Part shown: piece after piece, positions 8,305-16,197 of the stretch | Layout: each line of letters starts with the position of its first letter | Numbering within the stretch: the stretch's first letter is position 1 | Assembly: GCA_023421075.1 (NCBI GenBank) | Contig: JAEZUM010000018.1 | Span: 1-51,697, forward strand | Origin: Bacillota bacterium | GTDB taxonomy: Bacteria > Bacillota > Clostridia > Lachnospirales > Lachnospiraceae | DNA: 51,697 nucleotides | Direction of reading: 5' to 3' | Notes under the pieces: generated by a model | Told to the model about the DNA's origin: nothing | Databases searched by the model: none | Seen by the model: only the letters and a program-made list of their open reading frames with translations | Translations under genes and position numbers: made by a program

Positions 8305-8592
8305 ATGATAAAACAAAAAGAACGGAAGATATCCGGATACTTCGCTATTCTATATGCGTTAACATGGGTTGCTTGCCTGTTGTTTATAACGATTATTAAT
8401 TCTGCACTAGGACTAAAAAGCATAAATGACTTGAATAATCCGAATATCCTGCTAATGCTGGTAAATAACACACCGGGTATTCTTATATTCCCCGGCCTGG
8501 ATATTATACTTGGAATATCCCTGATTGTTACAATTTCCAATATTCATATTAATAGCCTTTGTAAAATTCGGTATAAACATGTTCAAAGGTAA
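8305..8592 (+). CDS. Small two-segment membrane protein, unknown function
   Basis: I do not recognise a family. Starting at the ATG at 8305, which has AGGAG at 8290-8294, gives 95 residues; an in-frame ATG at 8287 lies before that ribosome site and is less likely. The protein has a charged N terminus (MIKQKERK), a hydrophobic segment of about residues 9-32, a loop with SINDLNNPN, a second hydrophobic stretch (roughly 46-75) and a basic tail. It is the first gene of an operon with tetR, 47 bases downstream, and is controlled by operator 2. It may belong to the same membrane response as the HXXEE gene and the frameshifted gene at 9319-9797. Confidence 0.6.
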   Translation: MIKQKERKISGYFAILYALTWVACLLFITIINSALGLKSINDLNNPNILLMLVNNTPGILIFPGLDIILGISLIVTISNIHINSLCKIRYKHVQR

Positions 8593-8639
8593 CGAAATAT
8601 AGTAAAATAGCAAGGAGTACATCTGAATGGAGGACCATA

Positions 8640-9239
8640 ATGAAAAAAGAATCGGAAGAAAGAAAAGAGAATACGAAGGATAAGATCATTAAAGTAACCC
8701 TGGAGATTATTAATGAAGAAGGTCTAAATGCAGTGACGATTCGAAAAATTGCCGCACTTGCTAATGTCAATGTAGCTGCAGTAAACTATCATTTTGGTTC
8801 TAAGTATAAAGTGATTGAAGAAGCATTAAGCTATTTGTCACAAAAATTCGGTTCTTCCTTCCATTATCTCAGGGAGCTTGATCAATCTCCTACGGATCGT
8901 TTGAAGAATTTTCTTACCTCATACATGGAAACTGCCATAAGTTATCCGGATATAATCAAAAACTTTATCAGCAAATCCATGGATAGCAACCCACTTAACA
9001 AAGAATATTCCGGGTTTGTTAAGAAAGAAGGACTCCAACTAATTCGGGATACCATTATGGAAATCAGAGGAGTAGGGGATTCGCAGCTTATCTTAATGCA
9101 CGCCTTTCAAATGATGAGCAGTCTTACTCTACCGGTCATACTCGGTCAAACGACCGGTGATATCCTCGGACTTCATTTTGAAGAAAAAGAGGTTAGAGAC
9201 CGCTACATTGATATGCTGGTTAATAATATCGTTAAATAG
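8640..9239 (+). CDS. TetR/AcrR family transcriptional repressor
   Basis: A 199-residue cytoplasmic regulator. The N-terminal DNA-binding domain is canonical: ITKVTLEII-like helix 1 (residues 16-27), then TIRKIAALANVNVAAVNYHF (about 37-56), followed by GSKYKVIEEAL. The C-terminal half is the usual variable ligand and dimer domain, with no recognisable ligand signature. The ATG follows GGAGG. It is cotranscribed with the small membrane gene at 8305. Three near-identical palindromes (8124-8140, 8266-8280, 9880-9890) lie at the promoters of this operon and of two flanking minus-strand membrane genes. The protein most likely represses all three and itself. The ligand is unknown. Confidence 0.88.
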   Translation: MKKESEERKENTKDKIIKVTLEIINEEGLNAVTIRKIAALANVNVAAVNYHFGSKYKVIEEALSYLSQKFGSSFHYLRELDQSPTDRLKNFLTSYMETAISYPDIIKNFISKSMDSNPLNKEYSGFVKKEGLQLIRDTIMEIRGVGDSQLILMHAFQMMSSLTLPVILGQTTGDILGLHFEEKEVRDRYIDMLVNNIVK

Positions 9240-9272
9240 AGAAATACCATATATTTCCGCATTGGATACAGA

Positions 9273-9315
9273 AAAAATCCATCAAACGTTATAAGAATAT
9301 GTTTGATGGATTTTT
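9273..9315. terminator. Bidirectional terminator between tetR and the DUF1772-like gene
   Basis: A perfect 15-bp stem (9273-9287 with 9301-9315) around a 13-base loop has A5 at its 5' edge and T5 at its 3' edge, so it works in both directions for these convergent genes. Confidence 0.85.
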
Positions 9316-9318
9316 GAT

Positions 9319-9797
9319 TCAGAAATGCTCCAAACAACTGATGGCCATTAGAAGGAAGGATAAAATAGCCCCCCACATTCGGATAAGATTGAGACTATAA
9401 AATCTTTTTCGTACAAATTCCCAATCCTCGGCCTCCTCATGGCTTTTCCAGCTTAACACCTTGTTATATATCTTAAAATTATATTTCAAGGTTACAAACA
9501 AACAACTGAACAAAAATACGACTCCGGATGTAATCTCGATAATGCCGTTGAATAAATTGCTATTGATAATACTTGCTATTCCTAATGCGAACGGCAATAA
9601 AAATGAAGCAAATGTAAGGATGCTGATCACTGTATTTCCCTTAGCGATTATCAGAAACCCCTTGAAAAGGATACATACTGCTCTTTGTTCAGATCGTTCC
9701 ACTGCTTCTGCAGAAGAACTACCAAAGTCATCATCACACCTGCAAAAAGACCAATCGAAAGCAATGATACTAATGCAATATAATCATAAAGACTCAA
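9319..9797 (-). pseudogene. Frameshifted DUF1772-like membrane protein
   Basis: The gene is split between two frames. The N-terminal part starts at a TTG at 9797 with AGGAGG seven bases upstream. It reads LSLYDYIALVSLLSIGLFAG, then VMMTLVVLLQKQWNDLNKEQ and YVSF, and stops shortly afterwards. The C-terminal part, in the next frame, continues FKGFLIIAKGNTVISILTFA through three more hydrophobic segments to ISCLEHF. Adding one base at the A-run 9665-9668 (TTTT on the coding strand) joins them into one protein of about 159 residues with four membrane segments. That length, the early GLFAG motif and the layout resemble DUF1772 (anthrone oxygenase-like) proteins; the name is tentative. A strong promoter and a TetR operator lie upstream. 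Causes could be a real mutation, a sequencing error or slippage at T4. Confidence 0.75.
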
Positions 9798-9879
9798 TTG
9801 ATATCCTCCTTTCCTGAAGAATTAACATTGATAATTCCAGTATTAAAACAATTCTAAAATTAATGAATTCCAATATTAT

Positions 9880-9890
9880 AAACACTGTTT
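9880..9890. promoter_or_regulatory. TetR operator 3
   Basis: AAACACTGTTT is an 11-bp palindrome with a single central base, followed by a second half-site-like ATTGTTTT (9896-9903). It lies 20-30 bases downstream of the predicted start of the 9918-9946 promoter, the same geometry as operator 2. Confidence 0.6.
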
Positions 9891-9917
9891 CAATCATTGT
9901 TTTAGAACTTTAATCCA

Positions 9918-9946
9918 ATCATACCTCATTCCTTATCAATAGTCAA
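9918..9946 (-). promoter_or_regulatory. Promoter of the frameshifted membrane gene
   Basis: TTGACT (9946-9941) and TATGAT (9923-9918) on the minus strand are spaced 17 bp apart. It lies just downstream of the tyrS stop codon. Confidence 0.6.
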
Positions 9947-9977
9947 TCGTTCATAAAAAACCTCTAGTCAAATCAGA

Positions 9978-11213
9978 CTATTCAAACAGTATCCTGACGA
10001 ACTTCTTCTTGCCAATCCGCATAACCAGCTGGTCTTCCTCCAATACTTCCTCCACCTGATCAAGCTTCCGCTGGTTAACCTGCACGCCTCCTTGTTTCAC
10101 CAGACGCCGAAATTCACTGCCCGAAGGGATTATTCCCGCTTTAATCAGATGAGGTATGATGTCGATTAAGGTATTACTTGCTGAAGGAATGTGTAGTTCA
10201 GGCATATTCTCCGGAATCTCACCCATCTGGAATACCGTATGGAAATACTTCTCAGCCCTTAGAGCTTCTTGCTCCGTGTGGTATAGTCCTGTAATGATTT
10301 TTGCCAGCTCTAGCTTACAGTCTCTGGGATTTCTCCCTGCTTCCATCTGCTTCTTTCGTTCGTCGATACGATCCGGATGCTCATCGGTAACAAGCTCAAA
10401 ATAACGAAGAATCAGATGATCCGGTATCTCCATTACCTTTTTAAACATCACCTCGGCCGGTTCAAAAATCCCGATATAATTACCAAGGCTCTTACTCATC
10501 TTCTCGACACCGTCCAGCCCCTCCAATATTGGCATAAACAAAGCAACCTGTCTGTCATTTCTCATATGACTCTGTAGATTTCTGCCCATCAGAATGTTAA
10601 AGGTCTGATCGGTGCCACCCATTTCTATATCGGCATCCAGTTCAACCGAATCATAAGCTTGCATCAGAGGATAGAAGAATTCGTGAAGTCCGATGGACTC
10701 ATTTCTTCGGAAGCGTCCCTGGAAATCATCCCGTTCCAGAAGTCTCGCTACCGTAGTGCTTGCCGCCAATTGGATCACTTCCTCGAAGTTCAGTTTCGCT
10801 AACCATTCACTATTAAAGCGGACTGTTGTTTTGGCCGGGTCAATGACCTTAAATATCTGTTCCGTATAGGTTGCCGCGTTCTTTTGAACCTCCTCCTCAC
10901 TGAGTGGCTTGCGAGTCTTGGATTTACCGGTGGGGTCTCCTATCTTCGCAGTAAAATCTCCGATGATAATAACTGCATGATGTCCCAGATCCTGGAGCTG
11001 TCTGATCTTCCGCAGAACAACCGTATGCCCCAGATGAATATCCGGAGCGCTGGGATCCAAACCAAGCTTCACGATCAGTGGCTTGTTTTTTACAAGCGAA
11101 AGAATAAGCTTTTCTTTCAGCTCTTCTTCGGAGATAATCGTGAGAGCACCCTTTCTTATTATTTTCATCTGATCCTCGATGATTTTCTGTTCTTCCTTAT
11201 TGATTGATCTCAT
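9978..11213 (-). CDS. tyrS: Tyrosyl-tRNA synthetase
   Basis: Charges tRNA-Tyr with tyrosine in the cytoplasm. The 411-residue protein carries the class I signatures HLGHT at residues 60-64 (the HIGH motif) and KMSKS at 238-242. The tyrosine-pocket region is YDSVELDADIEMGGTDQTFN at about 187-206. A C-terminal S4 RNA-binding domain starts near residue 345 (PSGSEFRRLVKQGGVQVNQR). The layout and the spacing between HIGH and KMSKS fit the TyrZ-like bacterial subgroup. The ATG is preceded by AAAAAGGAG. A tyrosine T-box lies upstream, so expression rises when uncharged tRNA-Tyr accumulates. A short TAGTC/GACTA stem over the stop codon, followed by T6, is a weak terminator. Confidence 0.96.
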   Translation of the reverse strand: MRSINKEEQKIIEDQMKIIRKGALTIISEEELKEKLILSLVKNKPLIVKLGLDPSAPDIHLGHTVVLRKIRQLQDLGHHAVIIIGDFTAKIGDPTGKSKTRKPLSEEEVQKNAATYTEQIFKVIDPAKTTVRFNSEWLAKLNFEEVIQLAASTTVARLLERDDFQGRFRRNESIGLHEFFYPLMQAYDSVELDADIEMGGTDQTFNILMGRNLQSHMRNDRQVALFMPILEGLDGVEKMSKSLGNYIGIFEPAEVMFKKVMEIPDHLILRYFELVTDEHPDRIDERKKQMEAGRNPRDCKLELAKIITGLYHTEQEALRAEKYFHTVFQMGEIPENMPELHIPSASNTLIDIIPHLIKAGIIPSGSEFRRLVKQGGVQVNQRKLDQVEEVLEEDQLVMRIGKKKFVRILFE

Positions 11214-11303
11214 ACTCTTTCTCCTTTTTATGATTAATGAAATTGATTGTTACATTTGAGAATGCAGCGCTGGAGGAACAAGGCACGACCTTTGTAAACA
11301 CAC

Positions 11304-11629
11304 AAAAAAACCCGCACCTCTAATTGCTTAGAGGGCGGGATTACTCACGCGGTACCACCTCATATTTATCAGCTACTTTCGTAGCCAACCTCTCCCAAGT
11401 ACGTCAGAGCCTGAGTGATTGTAATATAAGAATCAGCTCTGGTTATACTCTAGCACGATAACGGGTGCAGGGAACCGTCAACAGCCTACTGGGAATTCTC
11501 CGTTCGGTGTGATGCTCAAAGATGTATTCGGAATGTGCTTTCTTGCCCCTCTCATCAACCGGTAGCTTTCTGTAAGTCAGCTGCATTCTTACTCTTTCTT
11601 ATCAACGCTTTTCATTTCAAATTGTATTA
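11304..11629 (-). promoter_or_regulatory. Tyrosine T-box riboswitch
   Basis: On the minus strand the antiterminator signature AGGTGGTACCGCG is at 11360-11348. It is followed by a terminator hairpin (11311-11340, arms CCCGC...CCTCTAA / TTAGAGG...GCGGG) and T7 (11310-11304). Upstream, the stem I region shows AGAGTA-type and GATGAGAGG loops and a candidate specifier TAC (Tyr, 11526-11524) in the context CCGAATACATC. The specifier matches the downstream tyrS gene. Uncharged tRNA-Tyr should stabilise the antiterminator. Confidence 0.93.
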
Positions 11630-11635
11630 TTGGCA

Positions 11636-11664
11636 AGTATAATCATTCCCAAGGGAAATGTCAA
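11636..11664 (-). promoter_or_regulatory. tyrS promoter
   Basis: TTGACA (11664-11659) and TATACT (11641-11636) with a 17-bp spacer give a start near 11629, so the T-box leader is about 325 nt to its terminator. Confidence 0.8.
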
Positions 11665-11772
11665 GATAGATTTTATTTTTCTTTTTGGTATTTTATAGTC
11701 ATAAAATATTTGATATATTTCTTCTTAAATATCCTCTTTTTTCACGAAGACCTGTATAAATATAAATATTTC

Positions 11773-11801
11773 TTGCATTTACCATTCGATCGTGTTACAA
11801 T
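11773..11801 (+). promoter_or_regulatory. Promoter of the C_GCAxxG_C_C gene
   Basis: TTGCAT (11773-11778) and TACAAT (11796-11801) are 17 bp apart, 76 bp before the start codon. The stretch from 11665 to here is AT-rich and I see nothing else in it. Confidence 0.6.
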
Positions 11802-11877
11802 CATTCCCAATATAATGGAGATAAGCAGGAACGATATATAGACAGGTGACAAATTCATAGAAAATGGAGGTAGTGAT

Positions 11878-12321
11878 ATGAGTCAGGTGGATAATGCAGT
11901 ACTATGTTTTACGAAAGGCTTTAATTGTTCTCAGGCAATCTTCTCTACTTATTGTGAGCAGTTAGGAATGGATCCGGTAACCGCTCTTAAGGTTGCCACT
12001 CCCTTTGGCAGCGGTATCGCAAGAACCGCACAGACCTGTGGTGCCGTAACCGGTGCTCTGATGCTAATCGGTCTGAAATACGGGAAGTTTCTTCCAGAGG
12101 ATAATGTCTCTAAGGAGACCTGTTTTCGGCTAGCGAAAGAATTTAGCGATCGTTTTACCGCAACTCATGGAACGGTGATATGTTGTGAGTTACTCAAATA
12201 TGACTTAAGCACTCCGGAAGGCTTACAATACATAAAAGAAAACGGTCTATGGGAAAAGTTATGTCCCGTCTTCATCCGGGACGCAGCCATGCTTATAGAA
12301 GAGCTCCTAGAATTGAATTAA
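11878..12321 (+). CDS. C_GCAxxG_C_C family (putative redox) protein
   Basis: A 147-residue soluble protein of the cysteine-patterned C_GCAxxG_C_C family. Conserved cysteines appear as FNCSQAIF, TCGAVTGALMLIGLKYG (the GCAxxG-type segment, with Cys then Gly-Ala-Val), the ETCFRLAKEF segment, VICCELLKYDLS and KLCPVFIRDAA. The family is linked with redox-active metal or haem-free electron-transfer roles in anaerobes, but no member function is firmly known to me. The ATG has GGAGG upstream. The gene stands alone between the divergent tyrS leader and the convergent ABC genes and has its own promoter and terminator, so its context does not indicate a partner. Confidence 0.85.
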   Translation: MSQVDNAVLCFTKGFNCSQAIFSTYCEQLGMDPVTALKVATPFGSGIARTAQTCGAVTGALMLIGLKYGKFLPEDNVSKETCFRLAKEFSDRFTATHGTVICCELLKYDLSTPEGLQYIKENGLWEKLCPVFIRDAAMLIEELLELN

Positions 12322-12326
12322 TGATA

Positions 12327-12367
12327 AGTGGCTGCATAAATTCAGGATTCAGCAGCCACTATTTTAT
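12327..12367 (+). terminator. Terminator of the C_GCAxxG_C_C gene
   Basis: AGTGGCTGC (12327-12335) pairs with GCAGCCACT (12352-12360), followed by ATTTTATTT. Confidence 0.75.
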
Positions 12368-12444
12368 TTATGATAAGAGTAATTAGCTATTGTTTTATCC
12401 TATATAAATTTTGTATGTTTATGCATTAGCTTTCAGATAAACTT

Positions 12445-14235
12445 CTAATCGAATTGCGATTGATACATTTTATAATAAAAGCCCTTTTTCTCCATAAGTT
12501 CTACATGAGTTCCCTGTTCCACAATATTCCCCTGATCGACCACCAGAATATTGTCTGCACCCTGGATCGTGGATAAGCGGTGAGCGATTACAAAGCAGGT
12601 TTTCTTTTCCATCAGCCTTCTCATTGCTTTCTGTATCTTGATTTCAGTTCTGGTATCAACGTTCGAGGTTGCCTCATCCAGGATCAACATCTTGGCATCG
12701 AGTAGCATTGCACGGGCTATGGTTAGAAGCTGCTTTTGACCTTTGGAGATATTCATCCCATCTTCATTGATTACCGTGTCATAACCCTCTGGTAAGCGCA
12801 TGATATAAGAGTGCATTCCGGCCATCTTGGCTGCCTCCACCACCTCTTCCCTTGTGGCATTTTCTCTACCATAAGCAATATTCTCAAAGATTGTCCCCTG
12901 AAATAGCCAGGTATCCTGGAGTACCATGGCATAGGACTTACGAAGACTCTTCCTGGTCAGCTCACGCAGTTCCTTTTGATCCACAAAGCTGCTGCCCTCC
13001 CATACATCATAGAATCGCATAAGCAGATTAATAATCGTGGTCTTCCCGGCACCGGTGGGACCGACGATTGCCGTCAGACTTCCCGGATGGGCATGCAGGA
13101 ATAGATTTTTGATAATTGGTTTCTCCGGAAGATAGCCAAAGGTAACTCCCTGCATCACTACATCGCCGGTTATCTCTGAAAGTTCCTTTGCTCCGGCTAC
13201 ATCCATTGTCTCGGGTGCCTCATCGATTAGTTTAAACACTCGCTCCGCAGCAGCCGCTGCTGATTGTAATTCACTGATAATATTAGCCGCTTCATTGATC
13301 GGCCCGGAGAATTTGCGACTGTATTGTACAAAGGAGGAAATATTACCGAGTGACATCCGTCCTAACAGATAGAGGATTGCACCGAATACTGTTATCAGTG
13401 ACAGGGATAGATTATTAATGAAATTTACCGTCGGTCCGGTAATACTTCCATAATATTCGGATATGTAATAGGCCTCCACGGTCTCTGTATTCAGACGGTT
13501 GAAGCGTTCCATCACCGCAGCCTCCGCAGCATATGCCTTGATGGTTTTCTGCCCGGATACCATCTCCTCGACAAAGCCGTTCATTTCACCGAGCTTCGCC
13601 GAGCGTTTACGAAACAGAGGTCGTACCTTTTTGGCCATATATCTTGTGTATAGAAGAGATAATGGTATCGTTGCCAACATTACGAGAACCATCGATGGCG
13701 AGATTACAAGCATCATGATAAGAGACCCAATAACGGTGATGATACTGGCGCATACCTGAACAACATCCGTCGATAAGGAGGTATTTACTGTATCAATATC
13801 ATAAGAAATGCTGCTTATAATATCACCTGCCTGATGACGATCAAAATATCCCACCGGCAATTCTACCAGCTTATCAAATACCTCTTCCCGCATTCTCAGG
13901 ATGATTTTCTGGCTAAAATGAATCATCAGAACGGATAAAAGATAGGATAATACGGAAGATACTGCATAGAATGCAATCATCCAGGCAGCATAATAAAATA
14001 CTTTGCGAAAAACGACTAAGCCTTTGCCGGGCTCAATCGCATCGATCGCATATCCGGACAACAGTGGTCCGACTAAGGCAAGTAGATTACTGATTACCGC
14101 CAAGGCTATCGCTGCGCTCAGCATCCATTTATGTAAGCATATATACCTCCAGAGTCGTCTGATTACATATTGCGTATCCCTTGGCCGATCTGTCTTCTCA
14201 CTGACCATAGGCTTGCCTCCGCCTTGCTGCATCAT
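12445..14235 (-). CDS. ABC exporter subunit, full-length TMD-NBD (canonical ATPase half)
   Basis: A 596-residue half-transporter: six membrane segments in the first 330 residues and then a nucleotide-binding domain. Walker A is GPTGAGKTT and Walker B is MLILDEATSNVD with the catalytic Glu present. The ABC signature is non-standard, ISKGQKQ instead of LSGGQ. The ATG follows a strong AAAGGAGG, and 18 bases separate it from the upstream partner gene at 14254, so the two form an operon and very likely a heterodimer of the type seen in TM287/288. Such pairs export drugs, peptides or lipids. The substrate cannot be read from sequence, and no regulator gene is adjacent. Confidence 0.9.
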   Translation of the reverse strand: MMQQGGGKPMVSEKTDRPRDTQYVIRRLWRYICLHKWMLSAAIALAVISNLLALVGPLLSGYAIDAIEPGKGLVVFRKVFYYAAWMIAFYAVSSVLSYLLSVLMIHFSQKIILRMREEVFDKLVELPVGYFDRHQAGDIISSISYDIDTVNTSLSTDVVQVCASIITVIGSLIMMLVISPSMVLVMLATIPLSLLYTRYMAKKVRPLFRKRSAKLGEMNGFVEEMVSGQKTIKAYAAEAAVMERFNRLNTETVEAYYISEYYGSITGPTVNFINNLSLSLITVFGAILYLLGRMSLGNISSFVQYSRKFSGPINEAANIISELQSAAAAAERVFKLIDEAPETMDVAGAKELSEITGDVVMQGVTFGYLPEKPIIKNLFLHAHPGSLTAIVGPTGAGKTTIINLLMRFYDVWEGSSFVDQKELRELTRKSLRKSYAMVLQDTWLFQGTIFENIAYGRENATREEVVEAAKMAGMHSYIMRLPEGYDTVINEDGMNISKGQKQLLTIARAMLLDAKMLILDEATSNVDTRTEIKIQKAMRRLMEKKTCFVIAHRLSTIQGADNILVVDQGNIVEQGTHVELMEKKGFYYKMYQSQFD

Positions 14236-14253
14236 GGGACCTCCTTTCGCATT

Positions 14254-15960
14254 TTAAGACATTAATTGAGACTGATAGATCTCCTTATACACTTCACATT
14301 GCTCCAATAGTTCCTCATGAGTTCCGTATCCAGCCATCTGACCGTCCTCCAGAACCAGAATTCGATCGAGCTTCATTACTGAGCTAATTCTCTGGGCAAC
14401 CACGATTGTCGTTGTTTCGGCATAATGGTCTCTGATCGCCTTCCTTAACATAGAATCAGTCTTGTAATCCAAAGCACTGGAGGAATCATCCAGGATCAGA
14501 ATCTCCGGCCTACCCGCCAAAGCTCTTGCTACCAGAAGTCTCTGCTTCTGACCACCACTAAGATTGCTTCCTTTAATCGCTAGCCGGAAATCAAACTTTT
14601 CCTCCAGCTCCTCGATAAAAGCTGCGGCCTGTGCATGCTCTGCCGACTCCTGTACTCTTTCTGGTTCCAGTTCTCTTCCGATACTGATATTCTCCGAAAC
14701 CTTATCGGAAAATAAGACATCATTCTGAAAAACTACACCGAATTTCTTACGTAGCTCCACTTTATTGATACTACGGATGTCCCGACCCTCGATGGTAATG
14801 CTCCCGGAATCCACATCATAAAAACGCATAAGCAGGTTGATCAGTGTTGTCTTACCGGAACCGGTAGAACCGATAATTCCAAGACTGCCTCCCTTCTTAA
14901 TCCCAAAATCAATATCCAGTATACAGGGTTCCTTCGTATAGGAAAAGTATACTTTATGAAATGCAATAAACTCACCGGAGGAAGCATCTGTTTCTTCCTT
15001 TGCGGCAACGATCAGATCCTCGGGAGTGTAGAGTACCTCACCGATTCGGGATGCAGAAGCGATTGCTTTGGAATATACAACAAAAATTCGTTGTATGGCC
15101 ATAACCGCATGAAGCATTATCATAAAGTAAGAGAGAAAAGCCACGATCTTACCGGGCTCAGAAGCACCGCTGTTCACGCGATATGCTCCTACAATTACTA
15201 CTAAGGTCAATCCGAGATTAAATATCAGGTTCATGATCGGATTCGCTGCCGCCATTGTGATACCGGCCTTTTGCTCCTGCTCGGACACCTCTGTATTAAT
15301 GTCAGCGAAGCGTTCCTTCTCATAATCTGTTTTCGATAATGCCTTAATGACACGAACTCCGGTGATATTTTCTCTCACGACACGCACCATCTTATCGACT
15401 GATATCTGCAGGCCAAGAAACAAAGGAATCCCTTTCATAGAAACAAGATAAACGACGAAAGCAAGAAATGGTAACACACCGATCAATACCAAGGTAAGAA
15501 CCGGCTCTAAGGTGCTCGTTATCACGATTCCTCCGATGATAATAATTGGTGCGCGGACGCCGATTCGTTGCATCATACCAATCATATTATGTATATTGTA
15601 GGTATCTGAGGTCATTCTTGCTTCCAGGGAAGGGATTGAGAAATAGTCCAGCTGCCTGCCTGAGAGACTTAGAATTTTGAGAAAAAGATCATGTCTCAGT
15701 TGCTCTGTTGCATTGCGGGCAACTCTTGAGGCCATTCGATTGGCTATAATATTGAAGGTTCTGGCACCGATGGATAGGGCAATCATGGCTACGCCCCATA
15801 ACAGAATAAGAGATATCTTACGATAAGGAATTACATCGTCAATAATAAATGCTAATACCCAAGGTAAGCCAAGATCCATAAAGGTTCCGATCACCTTAAT
15901 GGTAAAGCCGAAAAGCATTCTTATTGCATAAGGTTTGAGATACAACATTACTTTCTTCAA
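14254..15960 (-). CDS. ABC exporter subunit, full-length TMD-NBD (degenerate ATPase half)
   Basis: A 568-residue half-transporter with six membrane segments and a nucleotide-binding domain. Walker A is GSTGSGKTT and the signature is a standard LSGGQKQR. Walker B reads LILDDSSSALD, so the catalytic Glu is replaced by Asp. In the predicted heterodimer its Walker site meets the altered signature of the 12445-14235 partner and forms the weak ATP site, while its good signature completes the partner's active site. The start is a TTG at 15960 with AGGAGG seven bases upstream; an ATG four codons in lacks a ribosome site. Its promoter is at 16026-16054. Confidence 0.9.
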   Translation of the reverse strand: MKKVMLYLKPYAIRMLFGFTIKVIGTFMDLGLPWVLAFIIDDVIPYRKISLILLWGVAMIALSIGARTFNIIANRMASRVARNATEQLRHDLFLKILSLSGRQLDYFSIPSLEARMTSDTYNIHNMIGMMQRIGVRAPIIIIGGIVITSTLEPVLTLVLIGVLPFLAFVVYLVSMKGIPLFLGLQISVDKMVRVVRENITGVRVIKALSKTDYEKERFADINTEVSEQEQKAGITMAAANPIMNLIFNLGLTLVVIVGAYRVNSGASEPGKIVAFLSYFMIMLHAVMAIQRIFVVYSKAIASASRIGEVLYTPEDLIVAAKEETDASSGEFIAFHKVYFSYTKEPCILDIDFGIKKGGSLGIIGSTGSGKTTLINLLMRFYDVDSGSITIEGRDIRSINKVELRKKFGVVFQNDVLFSDKVSENISIGRELEPERVQESAEHAQAAAFIEELEEKFDFRLAIKGSNLSGGQKQRLLVARALAGRPEILILDDSSSALDYKTDSMLRKAIRDHYAETTTIVVAQRISSVMKLDRILVLEDGQMAGYGTHEELLEQCEVYKEIYQSQLMS

Positions 15961-15976
15961 AGCAATTTCCTCCTGT

Positions 15977-16011
15977 ATCAGCTACCGGTCTATTAAAAAT
16001 CAGCAACCGGT
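15977..16011. promoter_or_regulatory. Two direct repeats downstream of the ABC exporter promoter
   Basis: ATCAGCTACCGGT (15977-15989) and ATCAGCAACCGGT (15999-16011) differ at one base and repeat with a 22-bp period, two helical turns. They start about 8 bases downstream of the predicted start site, which fits a repressor site. Confidence 0.45.
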
Positions 16012-16025
16012 AAGGCACAATAATT

Positions 16026-16054
16026 ATTCTAGCACTCCCCCACCCCCTCGTCAA
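16026..16054 (-). promoter_or_regulatory. ABC exporter promoter with G-rich spacer
   Basis: TTGACG (16054-16049) and TAGAAT (16031-16026) are 17 bp apart. The spacer is AGGGGGTGGGGGAGTGC, unusually G-rich for this genome. Confidence 0.65.
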
Positions 16055-16058
16055 CAAA

Positions 16059-16109
16059 GTAAATTGCTGTATATGTAAATCTTGTAAATTGCTGTATATT
16101 GTAAATCTT
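16059..16109. repeat. Tandem duplication of about 25 bp
   Basis: The segment 16059-16083 is repeated at 16084-16109 with one extra T. It lies directly upstream of the ABC exporter -35 and downstream of the activase stop codon. It may be a slippage duplication or an upstream binding site. Confidence 0.7.
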
Positions 16110-16197
16110 TTAAGGCTTGTTTTACAAAAACAGAGTATACTGGAAAATAACTTTGATACTGATACCAAGCTATTTCCCATTATACTCCTTCCATGCT

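Noticed and set aside
16032..16048. G-rich spacer (GGGGGTGGGGG) as a G-quadruplex
   Set aside because: Only two long G-runs are present; four are needed for an intramolecular quadruplex, so I note it only as unusual spacer composition.
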